DNA of 64,000 nucleotides from Aralia elata (taxonomy: Eukaryota; Streptophyta; Magnoliopsida; Apiales; Araliaceae): assembly GCA_034770075.1 (NCBI GenBank), contig JAVJAP010000118.1, forward strand, positions 620,001 to 684,000. Direction: 5' to 3'. The position numbers and the translations under genes were made by a program. The notes beneath the pieces are model-generated. The model did no database searches. It was not told the origin of the DNA and saw nothing but the letters and a program-made list of their open reading frames with translations. Positions 11,691 to 22,147 of the stretch are shown one piece after another. Numbering within the stretch: position 1 is the first letter of the stretch; every line of letters begins with the position of its first letter.

Positions 11691-12265
11691 TCGGCTAGTC
11701 TAAACGTCCTCCCGAACGGACAACGTCCTTTAGGACAGACTAAACGTCCTCCCGAATGGACAATGTCCTTCAAGACGGACTAAAGTTCTTCGGGACAGAC
11801 TAAACGTCCTTCCGAATGGACAACATTCTTCGGGACGGATTAACGTCCTCCCGAACGGACAGCGTTCTTCAGGACGGACTAAACGCCCTTCCGAACGGAT
11901 AACGTTCTTCGGGACAGACTAAATGTCCTCCCGAACGGACAATGTTCTTCGATACGGACTAACGTCCTCCCGAACGGACAGCGTTCTTCGGGACGGACTA
12001 AACGTCCTCCCGAACGGACTAACGTCCTCTTGAACGGATAACGTTCTTCGGGATGGACTAACGTCCTTCAGGACGGGTTAACATCCTCCCGAACGGATAA
12101 CGTTCTTCGGGACGGACTAACATTCTTCCGAACGGACTAACGTTCTTTGGGATAAATAAACGTCCTCCCGAACGAATTAACATTCTCCGGATCGGACTGA
12201 ACGTCTATCAAACAAGCATCTTCCGGGACTAAACGCCCTTCTGCTAACGTCCTCCGTGACTAATT
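11691..12265. repeat. Tandem array inside element H
   Basis: About 13-14 degenerate units of about 41 bp alternate two halves: ggactaaacgtcctcccgaa and cggacaacgttcttcggga. Some units are half-units. The preceding 400 bp contains many scattered ttcggc motifs. There is no open frame across it. Confidence 0.9.
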
Positions 12266-12296
12266 AATGTACTCTCTTATTTTAAGTTCTTTATAA

Positions 12297-12313
12297 TAAG
12301 AGAGTGGGAGCAA
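12297..12313 (+). promoter_or_regulatory. Putative polypurine tract of element H
   Basis: aagagagtgggagcaa lies immediately before the 3' LTR start at 12314, where plus-strand priming would occur. Confidence 0.6.
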
Positions 12314-12807
12314 TGTTTAGGCATAATTTTATCGGCCTGAATGATTCGGTGGGCCACACTACATGGTAGAATATTCCAATCAGGAGGCTTGACTTTTGAG
12401 GGATTCACAGTCTTAATTGACTTGTAATTCCTATACCTAATTTGACTTCCTACTTCTAAGAAAACCAAATCCAATCTAATCATGAGGATTGCGGTTATAA
12501 TAGGACTTTATATAAAGACTCATATTCCTACTCGAGGAAGGCACAGAAAATTAAGGAGGTGTGATCAACTATAAATACACGGTCATAATTCAGGTTCCAA
12601 GTACCTTACATATTATTTACTTTTACGCACTAGAGCAAATTACATACATCTATTGTTGACATTTTCTGGCCTGTACTGATTCTCACACCGAAGCTATCCC
12701 TCGGCGGCCCCGGCCATCAAGCTTCTCTATGTGGTCGTATGTTTCCTGTGCAGGTTTCTCGCTCATTGTTTGGTGATTCCGCAGGCGTACAGATTTTGGC
12801 ATTAACA
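12314..12807 (+). repeat. 3' LTR of element H
   Basis: It starts tgtttaggcataattt and ends ttttggcattaaca. It is collinear with the left LTR. Confidence 0.9.
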
Positions 12808-13192
12808 CCGAGAAAGTGTTAAACGCCACATCGTTGTGACAAGGACTCTACTACAGTTAAAGCTTAGGCCCATTTACTGGAGATGGAGATTCAATGAGAT
12901 GGGACGCGAGGTATCCAAGTTGTGGACTTCAGAGGAGCAGAAGAAGTTTGAATCTCTTTTGAAAATGAAACCCACCTCCCAGTGTAAAAGCTTTTTGAAG
13001 CCTGCGTTGGAATGTTTGCCATGCCAGTCTAGAGAGACCATAGTGAACTACTACTTCAATGTACATATTCCTAGCCGAATGAGTAGGCAGACAAGATTAG
13101 GATGTACAATAATTAACACAGACGATGAAGCCGAAGAGGCCCCTAATCCAAATGGTTCTCAAAAAAGGTATCAAGCTCTCCTCGTACAGTTC
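12808..13192 (+). pseudogene. ELM2-type pseudogene copy 2, right part
   Basis: It continues the interrupted copy 2 as LRPIYWRWRFNEMGREVSKLW, then EEQKKFESLLKMKP, LKPALECLPCQSRETIVNYYFNVHIPSRM and EAEEAPNPNGSQKRYQALL (motifs quoted in part). These fit the end of the ELM2 region and the SANT-like segment of plant ARID2-type proteins. This copy is better preserved than copy 1. It keeps the parts deleted there, but the upstream half is 3 kb away and the ECVKFHIAEKR segment holds a stop (..acatcgttgtgac). Following bases to about 13310 may be the old 3' UTR. Confidence 0.8.
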
Positions 13193-16100
13193 TAAAGTTG
13201 TGAAGTTTAATTTCTTGAACGGGTGTCGATGATGCTTCAGCCATCACACCATCTTAGAAGTTTTCAAGCCATTGGTTGAGGCTATGAGTCATGTTTTTTT
13301 CTTTCTTGTGAACTTGTAACAACTACACAACATACACTCGTGTATCTTGATCATGGTTGTTTGGCATTAGTTTATTTTAAGGTTATTTTGAATGTGTTGT
13401 CCTTTTGATTTTGTCCGAGTACGGATGCTATTATTTGAGCTTGGAATGGATCATGGATGGTTGCTTCTATCACTTCTATGTGGGTAGCCATTTTGGGATT
13501 TTTTTGTAATCAATGATGATGTTGATATTTGTTTGCCTTCAGCTACTAGATATTGGTGTTCCGAAGTATCTGAAAATAACAGATACACAGAGGTGGTGTC
13601 TCTGGATTTGCCTCCGATAGTAAAGTCACTACCACCTATAGAGGTTTTTGGTATATGAGTGTATAAAAAATTACTTATTAGAAGTCATCTTTTATTTATA
13701 GTGGGTTGTCCAGCTAACAACCTGTTCAGGTTTTCGCAAATCACAGATTCACGATCGATATATCTGAGAACCATGGACTAGGACAAGATTGGAGTTCTCA
13801 ACTGAGTAGAATTTGGATGGCAGTCCCTCCGCGTTTATATCTATATGAACCTATGGGCGGTTATTAGATTAGGACATCTAGGTGTAGTCGCGCTTAAACC
13901 ACTATGGTTGTGCCCATATCCCTACTCCGGGTATTGATCCCTAAAATGTCCTCACTCCCTTGGCTTATTTGTAATAAGGTGAGCGAGTATTCAGGGTATT
14001 CACCATTCAAACGAGTATACGGGCTTAGTTAACCGAGGTTGTGCCCAAGTTACTATGCAGCTTTAGATCCCTAACAATCAAGCAGGACTTGGGAGTTAGA
14101 TTCCTGTTGGATATCGCTGAGGCTGCCGAGATTTTTTTTTTTTTTTTTTTGGCTCTAATTTTGTGCTTGAGGGTAGTTTGTGCTTGCCTTTTAGTTGCAA
14201 AACACAATATATAATATTGTTATGCTGTGCTGCTATTTTATAGTTGCAATAGATATTAACTTGATCTATGGCACTACTGGAGTGCTGGTGCTACCGTGCT
14301 AGTGCCTTGATTTCTGTCTTTGCATTGTGGATTGTTTGCCAAGTGCAAATTCTGTGCTCGTTTGTGTTGGCTTTGGCCATTAGCTCTGTGCTGGTGTTTT
14401 GTAGGGATTGGTTTGGAGAACCAAGGGATAAGCATTTTCAGCATTTGTATTGCCAGAATGTTACATTTTGTGCAATAGTTCACGCAACTTTTAGTTTATG
14501 CAATTGTCCTATTAAACTAATTAAAATTTTGTAATTAGGTCATTCCGTCAAATTAATTAGACGGACATTAATTTATTGCTTATGTGGCAATTTAAACAAA
14601 TACGATCGACATGAATATGTGTTTAGACTCCAGTTGGGGCATTTGATCGACACGAATATGTAAGGCTCAGCTAAACTCTAGTTGTTTCTTTGCTTAATCT
14701 ATTTCTTGTTAAAAAAAAAATATAAATAAATAAATAAATACATTTCTAATGTAGGGGGCGTTTGATAACTCTTAATGGACACTTGATAGGAATTTAATTT
14801 TTTAAATCAGATAATAGACTTGTATAAACCGTTACCAAACAGGCTGAATGGAACTAAAAATAACTTTTTCAGCAAGTGAATGATCAGATTTTTCACTTAA
14901 TGTGCTGGTATTTATTTATGCTACTTTGGAAGAGTTCCAAAGTGTTTTTGGGTTCCATATATCCTCAATTCAACAACTTTTATCATTCCAAAACAAGTTG
15001 GATAGTCTCAAAATAGCATAAAGTAAAAAGGTAAGAAGAAAATTTTAAAACAAAATATATTAAATAAGAATAAATAAATAAATAATTCCAAATAAAAAAT
15101 ATAACAAATGGAGATAAATAAAAACAAAATCATGCCTACATATAGAAAAAATACAATATGTGTGTGTGTGTGTGTGTGTTTGTCTGCGTGCGTTTGTGAA
15201 TATCTAAGGTGCACAACAGTAAATGTAGTGATTGTTGCATTTGTATATAAAAATTTCTTGGTGATTGTTGCGGCTGTCAAATTTTTATTTATAAATATAA
15301 CTTTTTTCTATTTACTTGCAACTATTTATTATACCTAACGTATACAGTTGTATATGGGATACATAAATTGTGACAAAGTTGATTATGAAGTATTTAGTAA
15401 TTAGCTCATCTTGTGTCCTCGACTATAAGATTTACTATACCTTAGAAACATATTGTTGCGTAGTAAACAAATTTGCAACTCTCTACACACCAAAACTCGA
15501 TTATGGATGATTTAAACTTTGAGATCAAATATGGAAAATTTAAGGAGTCACTGTTCTGTGGAGTAATTTAGGAAAACAATTTGGTGGGTTTGTTAATTTA
15601 TTGAAGGGAGCTGAGTTTTCGAGCACATTTTTCATATCTAGCGCAAATGTTACAATACCCAGTTATATATAGTGTGTATTAAAATTTGTACAATTGCACT
15701 GAAAGTACAATATCGGCACTGAAAATATCATTTCTCTTGCAAAATCTAGATACTAAATTTTGTTTTTTCTTTTAATATTGAAAATGATTTTTTTTTTTTT
15801 AATTTAATGGCTCTAATGTTTATTTGTTTATAAATGTGCTCTCTCTCTCTCTCTAACCAAGTCAATAACGTTCATGGTTTGGAATGTAGAGGTGCAAAAT
15901 AGTACCAATAGTATTTATTAGAAGATAATTGTATCCTCTCATCTTTGATCTAAAGTGTAATAATACCAAAAGATTGCTGGAGTCAAAAGAAAGATAACTA
16001 TTTTAGCTGCAACTACCGGGTGATGCCTAAATGATCCACATCTGTAAACAGATGTTAATTTTTATCTGATAAATTGTGTTAAGACAAAAAAGGCCCAAGC

Positions 16101-17000
16101 GTGAATATAGCAAAACTAAACCACCTCACACTTGTAAGCACACCATATGACACCTCTAGCCGTCAATGATGTGTTATTCTCGTTTCCAAAAACAGGTGTG
16201 GACAGAAAACACTAGATGAGAATTGCATTAATACCAGCAGAGCAACCATTGCAGGTGGCTAGAGTTTCAACGGATTAATATGAGCACAAAGAAGAATTTC
16301 TTAATTCTAGCAAGTTATTAAAAAAAACAAATAATGAAATCTTGTGCATCATTACTAATCAAAATCAAAATAAAAAGAACAAAACTAAACCAAGGATCGC
16401 TTGAGCAGAAGCTGCAGAATAAAATTTCTACAAACCTCCTGGTGAAAATAACACGAGTTTGTCCTCATTCCTAGAATGAGCTTTGAGTTAAAATCAAGCC
16501 AGTTAAAAGTCTAACTAAATTACCAGATATTAGCAAATTATCTTTACCTATCCTTTAGCAGACATTCTCATACAAGCCATGGCCATGGCTCAAGAAATTA
16601 CCATGACAACCAATTCCAAGCATTAGTAAGGGAAATTATGATGTCCTAACCTTTAGCACAATTTGTGTCTGCATTCTCACTTTATACCAGAAAAGCATGA
16701 CCTTAAAGTTATAAAGAGCCATGAACCAAATTTGCACTCCAAGTATCTCATATTCCAAGCACAGATCCCTAAAAGATAAAGCAACTTTACAAATAACCTG
16801 CAAGATTTTATTCTAAATAGCTTAATTTCAAAAAGCTATACTAAATATATACCCACTACGGAGACTCAACAATTCTCATGGGAATAACTACTTTAACCTT
16901 TAATACTAAACATACACATGCAATTAATCCTCCCAATCAGGAGGTGAAGATTGCACCTTCCTTTCCGGGGAAGACGGTAGATAAATCTTTAGCTAACAAC
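13193..17000. other. Intergenic stretch, simple repeats only
   Basis: No gene recognised. Simple repeats include T22 near 14131-14152, (GT)n at 15161-15180 and (CT)n at 15839-15856. The stretch near 14754 (gggggcgtttgataact) to 14850 resembles ends of small DNA transposons, but no matching terminus or target duplication was found. The short frame at 14268-14534 shows no family motif. Confidence 0.5.
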
Positions 17001-17048
17001 TTGCTATCTCGTTGTGGACAAAATAAACAAAGAAAACTTTGAACTTCT

Positions 17049-17054
17049 TTTATT
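17049..17054 (-). terminator. Possible polyadenylation signal of the OCTOPUS-like gene
   Basis: AATAAA on the minus strand, about 120 nt after the stop codon. Plant poly(A) signals are loose, so this is only a candidate. Confidence 0.35.
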
Positions 17055-17175
17055 GAGGTCTTGTTGAAAAGCATGTTTAAGAACAGACGAGTAAGAAAAT
17101 GCTGTGCTTAGAGGAAATATAGTAATAGACTTTACAAAGCTGTATTCTGCCAAAGAACAATGTTGTACCTTCAAT

Positions 17176-18915
17176 TCAGCTCAACTGTATAACCTTCCCA
17201 GCTATAGCACTTGAGGAGTTCTTTACCCTACCTTTTCCAGATTTACTCCTCGTATAGCTCCTCCTAAATGGCGTCAAATAGAACCGCGAAAGGCCATTGT
17301 CAAAGTTGCTTGGAGAATACTTCGTACTTTTATTTCTCTCCAGCACAAACTCTTGTATACCCTTCTTTGCAGAGTCTCCTGTATTCAACCCACTCATTCT
17401 TTCATCTGATCCAATCATATTGCTGGAATTCCTAGAAGAAATACTACTACTGGTACGAGTAAGCTTGACACTAGAAATCCCTTTATCTACTCCATCTACT
17501 TCCCTTCTTTGCTCTTCACAAGGCTCCGTAACTGGATTTGTAATTCCAGTTCCTACAAGACTTTCATTCTTCTTGTCACCAAGCTTGTTTCTAAAACCCC
17601 ATATATTGCCAACCATCCGCCACTTGGTAAACTTCTTGAACCCATTAAGGGTATCAACAGATGCATCCTTGGAAACTAAATCTATGCTCTTCAAATGATC
17701 ATCTTTTAAACAACTTAAATGCCAATCTTTCAATTCTTTCTCGGTAATAACCAACTTGCCACCATTAAAAACATCAGAATTTGCAGGAGATACCTTAGAA
17801 TTTGCTATCAGTTTCGCCTCATCAACCTCTAATCCCAATGCTTTCGTAGAACAACTCCTAATTGAACTCGAACGGTCAAAACTACTTCGCCTCTGCGAAG
17901 AGGAAGAATCCGAGTTACTCTGAGCTGATAAACCAGAAGTCATCTCATCTTCCTTAATTGAATGCATTTGCTCTTCAGGCCTATTTAGCATCATATTTTC
18001 AACACCAGATAACATCGGGGTAAGTCGAGGAATTGTCCTAGCAATCAAATAACCATCCCAAGAAGCCCTAGGCTCATCAAACGACAACCGCAAATTATCC
18101 ACAGATATTCTATTCGCGTCCACTGAAAACCTAGGTTCAGTATCACAAGATCTGCGCCCCAATCCATACTCCCCCACCTCAGACTGCGTCTCCCTTGCAA
18201 TCCTGCCTCCATTATTATCAATGACTCCGCCATGGCGAATACTACCCTTCTTAATCTTTGGTTTTTGCCTCCATTTTTGCAATTTCTTGCTGAAAACTGA
18301 AGCTGCAACCCTAAAACTGCCAGCAATATCCTTAAAATCTCTCACTTTCTGCTTATTACTCCGCCATTCAAGATCTATGTGCTCTTTCATTGTTTTCAGA
18401 TCTTCTTCTTCATCGATCTCACAATCAACACTAACATTTTGTACCAAAACGTCATCAGAAACCCCAACTTCCTCTCCATTGTCATTCTCACTCCGCAACT
18501 CCTTTATCCTCGAAAACCCTAGACTCTTCGATTCAACCTTAATTTCTCGATTTAGTCCCTTACTTTCATCATCAATGTTAAAAAGATGAGAGAGAGTGTT
18601 CTTACCCCTAACGTCACAAGAAAACCGCCGCGGCTCCGATGAAGAAGCTTCACATTTCCCGACGGACACTGACTTGCTACGGCGGAGCTCCGGTCGGAGA
18701 TTGATTCCGGCACCGCCAATGTTATCGACAGATGGAACAAATGCGGAGGTGGAAGTGGAAGACGACGGTTCACCGGAAGGTTCAAGACCGGCGAGGCGTT
18801 CTCTTAAGCAGAGTGCGCAAAATCCGGTGACCGGTTCGGACGGATGACGGTAACAGGCGGAGATACGGCGGGATCGGGTTCTCGGCCGGGGTTTAGGGTG
18901 GGATTCGGTAGTCAT
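17176..18915 (-). CDS. OCTOPUS-like protein (DUF740 / UPF0503 family)
   Basis: A single uninterrupted 579-codon frame, the only intact host gene here. The N-terminus after a basic leader reads ISACYRHPSEPVTGFCALCL. Cys21, His24, Cys33 and Cys36 form the Cys/His block typical of the OCTOPUS family. Later family marks are LRPELRRSKSVS (about residues 73-84), RRFSCDVRGK (96-105), KDIAGSFRVAASVFSKKLQKW (about 195-215), RRSCDTEPRFSVD..RISVDNLRLSFDEPRASWDGYL (about 255-290) and, at the C-terminus, YSPSNFDNGLSRFYLTPFR followed by a basic Ser-rich tail. Known members (Arabidopsis OPS, At3g09070) are plasma-membrane-associated proteins that promote protophloem differentiation, and OPS binds the kinase BIN2. 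The length is somewhat shorter than OPS (about 685 residues), so an OPS-like paralogue is likelier than OPS itself. There is no transmembrane segment, and much of the protein is Ser/acidic low complexity. Start: first ATG of the long frame, with G at -3. Confidence 0.92.
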   Translation of the reverse strand: MTTESHPKPRPRTRSRRISACYRHPSEPVTGFCALCLRERLAGLEPSGEPSSSTSTSAFVPSVDNIGGAGINLRPELRRSKSVSVGKCEASSSEPRRFSCDVRGKNTLSHLFNIDDESKGLNREIKVESKSLGFSRIKELRSENDNGEEVGVSDDVLVQNVSVDCEIDEEEDLKTMKEHIDLEWRSNKQKVRDFKDIAGSFRVAASVFSKKLQKWRQKPKIKKGSIRHGGVIDNNGGRIARETQSEVGEYGLGRRSCDTEPRFSVDANRISVDNLRLSFDEPRASWDGYLIARTIPRLTPMLSGVENMMLNRPEEQMHSIKEDEMTSGLSAQSNSDSSSSQRRSSFDRSSSIRSCSTKALGLEVDEAKLIANSKVSPANSDVFNGGKLVITEKELKDWHLSCLKDDHLKSIDLVSKDASVDTLNGFKKFTKWRMVGNIWGFRNKLGDKKNESLVGTGITNPVTEPCEEQRREVDGVDKGISSVKLTRTSSSISSRNSSNMIGSDERMSGLNTGDSAKKGIQEFVLERNKSTKYSPSNFDNGLSRFYLTPFRRSYTRSKSGKGRVKNSSSAIAGKVIQLS

Positions 18916-18947
18916 TGCCGGAGGTGCACAATGCGCACTTGGCTCAT
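18912..18947 (-). CDS. Upstream ORF (11 codons) overlapping the main start as ATGA
   Basis: On the minus strand the leader holds an ATG at 18947-18945 with A at -3. It opens an 11-codon frame whose TGA (18914-18912) shares two bases with the main ATG (18915-18913). Ribosomes using it would terminate exactly at the main start. Whether it lies in the transcript is not shown by the sequence, but it is only 32 nt upstream of the main ATG, so inclusion is likely. Confidence 0.6.
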   Translation of the reverse strand: MSQVRIVHLRQ

Positions 18948-19176
18948 AATAGATGGAAGTGGAGCAGATAAGTGAACGGAAGAAACGGGATCAGGAAGTT
19001 CTAGGAGAGAGAAAAGTGGGAGAAGCGAACGGAGGAGATTTGTGTCCAAACTGCAATTAGAGAACCCTTCATAAACCCTTTCTTAGAAAGGGAAAATTAA
19101 TTTTTTAAATTTCAATTATTTCTCTTTAAGAAAATAAATGAATTTAATTTTCTTGTCATAAATATTTTACATATTT

Positions 19177-19184
19177 ATTATATA
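19177..19184 (-). promoter_or_regulatory. Possible TATA box of the OCTOPUS-like gene
   Basis: The minus strand reads tatataat here, about 265 bp upstream of the start codon. The intervening leader is CT-rich on the sense strand (ctcccacttttctctctcct), as is common in plant 5' UTRs. In an AT-rich region such a match is weak evidence. Confidence 0.3.
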
Positions 19185-19645
19185 GTACTCCTATTTGATA
19201 ATGAGAAAACACTAGTCAAAGGAAATGTTAGTGTGGACAATTTCCATTAGGGAATTGTTATTTTTATATGTCCTTTTGATAATTGTTTTATATATTTTTT
19301 TTATATTTTTGTCATATGCTAACTTAGCATACAATTAAATATACATAAATGAAGAGACAATGCGTATTTTTCCTATAGCTCTTCCCCCATGAATTTTGTT
19401 CAATTTTAGGTCTTAATCGTTGTTTTCATTTTTGTTTTGTCTAGGGTATACCCCTCATAAATGTGTATATATTGTATTTTGTTACAATATTAAACCTATT
19501 TATTCAAAAAAAAAAAAGGAATAGACATGAATGAAATGAAATAATATTTTCAATGTTGTGTATATCTACGCGTATATTTAATCGAATTTACATTGAATTG
19601 ATCTACACAATATTAATTTCGTGGACATTATTTAATCATGTCTAT
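19185..19645. other. Gap between gene promoter and CACTA element
   Basis: AT-rich sequence with nothing recognised beyond possible distal promoter of the OCTOPUS-like gene. Confidence 0.4.
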
Positions 19646-20779
19646 CACTACAAGGAAAATATTTAATTCTGACCGAATTATTTTCGATGAAATAAATTTT
19701 GTCGAAATTACGTTAATGTCGACATAATATTCTATCGAAAATAATTCCATCGGAAACATGAATTCCATATGACACTAATGTTTCCCACCAGTGCGAAAAT
19801 TAGACTTAGCAGAATTTCTGTCGAAAATAGTTTAATGTCGACGGAATTATTTTCGACAAAAATGCCATCGAGAATAGTTTACATAAATCCCTAAATCGCT
19901 ATCTCTTATCTCAGCGTTGCGTTTGGAAAATTTTTGCCTATCTCTCTCTCCTACCCACCTAGTTCCACCTCCGTCGCGCTCGCTCTCTCTCTCTCTCTCT
20001 CTCTTGCCCACCTCCTTCGGTTAACCTCCTCCTCCCTCCTCCAACGGCGAAGTCTTCCTTCCTCCTCTGTTCGCCTCTGATCTAATCCTCCTCCCTCTAG
20101 CTAGTTGTGATTGATTTTAAATTTAAGGTTGTGAAGTCTTAGTGGCGGTGACAGTGGTGATCTCCTAGCGGCGACGACATCGACAGTGACAGTGGTGATC
20201 TCCTAACGGCGTCGGCGACCTAATTTATGGTTATTTCATAATTAATTATAAATTATTGTAGCCTTCAGATTCATGTGTTGTTATTTAATTTCCTATTGTT
20301 CTTTATATTCTCAGTAACCAAACAGAAAGTTAGGGTGCCATTAATTTGAATTGGGTTTTCTGAATTTGATTTGGGGTAGATTTATGGTAATTCGATAATA
20401 TAAAATTTATTAGCTTTGATTGTTATTACATTTGATCACCTACTAATGTATTGATAAATTTATTAGCTTTGATAACCAATTATCACAATTTAAAAATTAC
20501 TAGCGTTGATTGATTACATGTGGTTGATTACAAGATTTGAATACTGCTATATATATGTTGGTTGTGACACTCCTATCAATTGCAGGAAATTTAAAAATAT
20601 TTCTTGTAAAAAATTTGGTGAATTTAGAAAAATATGTTGGTTGTGACACTTGTAGTTATGCATACAATGAATTTTGACTTTGTGCTTGTGGATTTGTGGG
20701 TGTTGTAGATTGGGTGGGTGTGGTGGTTCCGACGGAATTTTCGTGAGTATTAAATAAGATAAACTATTAAATAAAACAA

Positions 20780-21530
20780 GGGACATTTACTTAGTTTGTT
20801 AACTACGAAAATATTTATTATAATTAGTTAAGTACTAAAAATAAATTAAGTAGCATTTACTTAGTTCAATATTTTTAAAAATAAAAAAGAATTAAGCAAA
20901 AAAAAATATTTATTATAACTAGTTAACTTGTAAATTAAACTAACTAGCATTTACATAGTTTTTCACTACTAAATAAAATCAAATTAAATTAAAATAATAT
21001 AATACAATACAATATAAGAAAATAAAATAAAATAAACTAAGTAGCATTTACTTAGTTTGCCATTTATAATATAATAATATATAAATAAAAATTAATATAA
21101 ATAAAATAATTTTAAATTAAATTAAATATAATATAATAAAAATAAAATACTTTAAAATAAAATATAATAAAATAAAATAATTTAAAATAACTTAAAGTAA
21201 AGTAAAATAAATTAAAATATATTTAAATAAAATAATTTTAAATATAATAAAAATTAAAATTTTAAAATAACATAAAGTAAAGTAAAATAAATAAAATAAA
21301 ATTTAATAAATTAAAATAAATTAAATATAATATAATATAATTAAAGAAACTAAAATAAAATAAAATAAACAAAATAAAATAAGGTAATTAAATATAACAT
21401 AATATAATATAATAAAAAAAACTAAGTAGTAGTTACTTAGTTTCCACTACTAAATCAAATATAATATAACATAATATAATATAATATAAAAAATCAGACC
21501 AAGTAGTATTTGCTTAGTTTTTCACTGTTA
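20780..21530. repeat. AT-rich block with recurrent aagtag..acttagttt motif
   Basis: Low-complexity taaaata/ataat sequence. A 20-bp motif of the form aagtagyatttacttagttt is interspersed and recurs about six times (near 20785, 20849, 20945, 21037, 21424, 21503). The second CACTA fragment near 61515-61800 holds the last two of these. Confidence 0.75.
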
Positions 21531-21983
21531 AAATGAACTAAATATCTATGCATGTAGTTTACTTAAGAGCTTAGAAACTCGTTCGCCATTCACTCATTAG
21601 GAGTGAATGTCGAATAGTCCCTAGTCTAGGACTGTTCCTGGATGTTATGTCTCTCACTTATGCTGGTGTCAACGGTGCGAGTGCGTTTTTTTTTATTTTA
21701 AGGACTTTTCAGCTGGTATATATATCTGCATGTTCTCCGAGTGCATACTTAAACTAAGTTGTCTTGGTCTATTTCATGTATCTAGAAACCATAGAGAGGT
21801 GCTGTCGAAATTTTCTTAAAACAGAAGAAACGTGCTCAAAGTATTGACATTAGTAAGGAGACGCATCTAGGAACGGGATAGAAACATAACCCCTATAGAC
21901 TGGAGATGAAGATATGTAAGATTCATGCATGGAGCACATATGCTAATAACGCTAGTCTGATTGTGTCTTTTATTCAATTAAAG

Positions 21984-22147
21984 ATGTCAGACGACCCGAG
22001 TTAGATGTATCGTAGGATACCGCATGATAAGAGGGGATTAGTTGCTGAGTACCGTGATAGGGTGTACAAATTTTTGAAGTTTGCAAATGAACATGTAATG
22101 ATCCGTACGGAAAGATGAGATGCCCATGTGTCAAGTGTAAAAACCTG
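21984..22147 (+). pseudogene. CACTA transposase-associated domain, N-terminal fragment
   Basis: The translation from the ATG reads MSDDPS, stop, MYRRIPHDKRGLVAEYRD, then KFLKFANEH. In another frame it reads GKMRCPCVKCKNL. This is the Transpos_assoc domain at the start of plant CACTA transposases (W-MYRR, EFxxFA, CPCxxC). The Trp before MYRR has become a stop and there is a frameshift before the CPC motif. Insertion of F at 22148 cuts the domain. Confidence 0.8.

Larger units (their letters stand above)
9809..12807 (+). mobile_element. Non-coding LTR retrotransposon H (LARD/TRIM-like), complete with target duplication
   Basis: Two LTRs of about 495 bp (9809-10304 and 12314-12807), both TG...CA, flank a 2.0-kb interior. 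The interior has a primer-binding-type sequence, a tandem array and a purine-rich tract, but no gag or pol. The flanks are ccaag (9804-9808) and ccgag (12808-12812), a 5-bp target duplication with one mismatch. Removing the element rejoins the ELM2-type pseudogene. It must be mobilised in trans. LTR divergence by eye is roughly 8-10%, so the insertion is not young. Confidence 0.9.
19646..22147 (+). mobile_element. CACTA (En/Spm) transposon G, 5' part
   Basis: It opens with cactacaaggaaaatattta, the CACTA terminal signature. Subterminal motifs follow (attattttcgatg, ttttcgacaaaaatgccatc) in both orientations to about 19870. Next come a CT-rich leader, a short GC-rich tandem (gacagtggtgatctccta, twice, 20148-20207) and a long AT-rich block. 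The first coding segment starts at 21984 and is cut at 22147 by copia element F. The reading resumes at 63883 and runs off the window. The 3' terminus is outside. Confidence 0.8.

Noticed and set aside
11691..12265. CRISPR-like regularly spaced repeats
   Set aside because: Units are contiguous and degenerate with no unique spacers, they sit in an LTR element of a plant genome, and no cas genes exist.
14754..14860. Possible MITE starting gggggcgtttgataact
   Set aside because: The start resembles some small DNA transposons, but no inverted right end or target duplication could be found.
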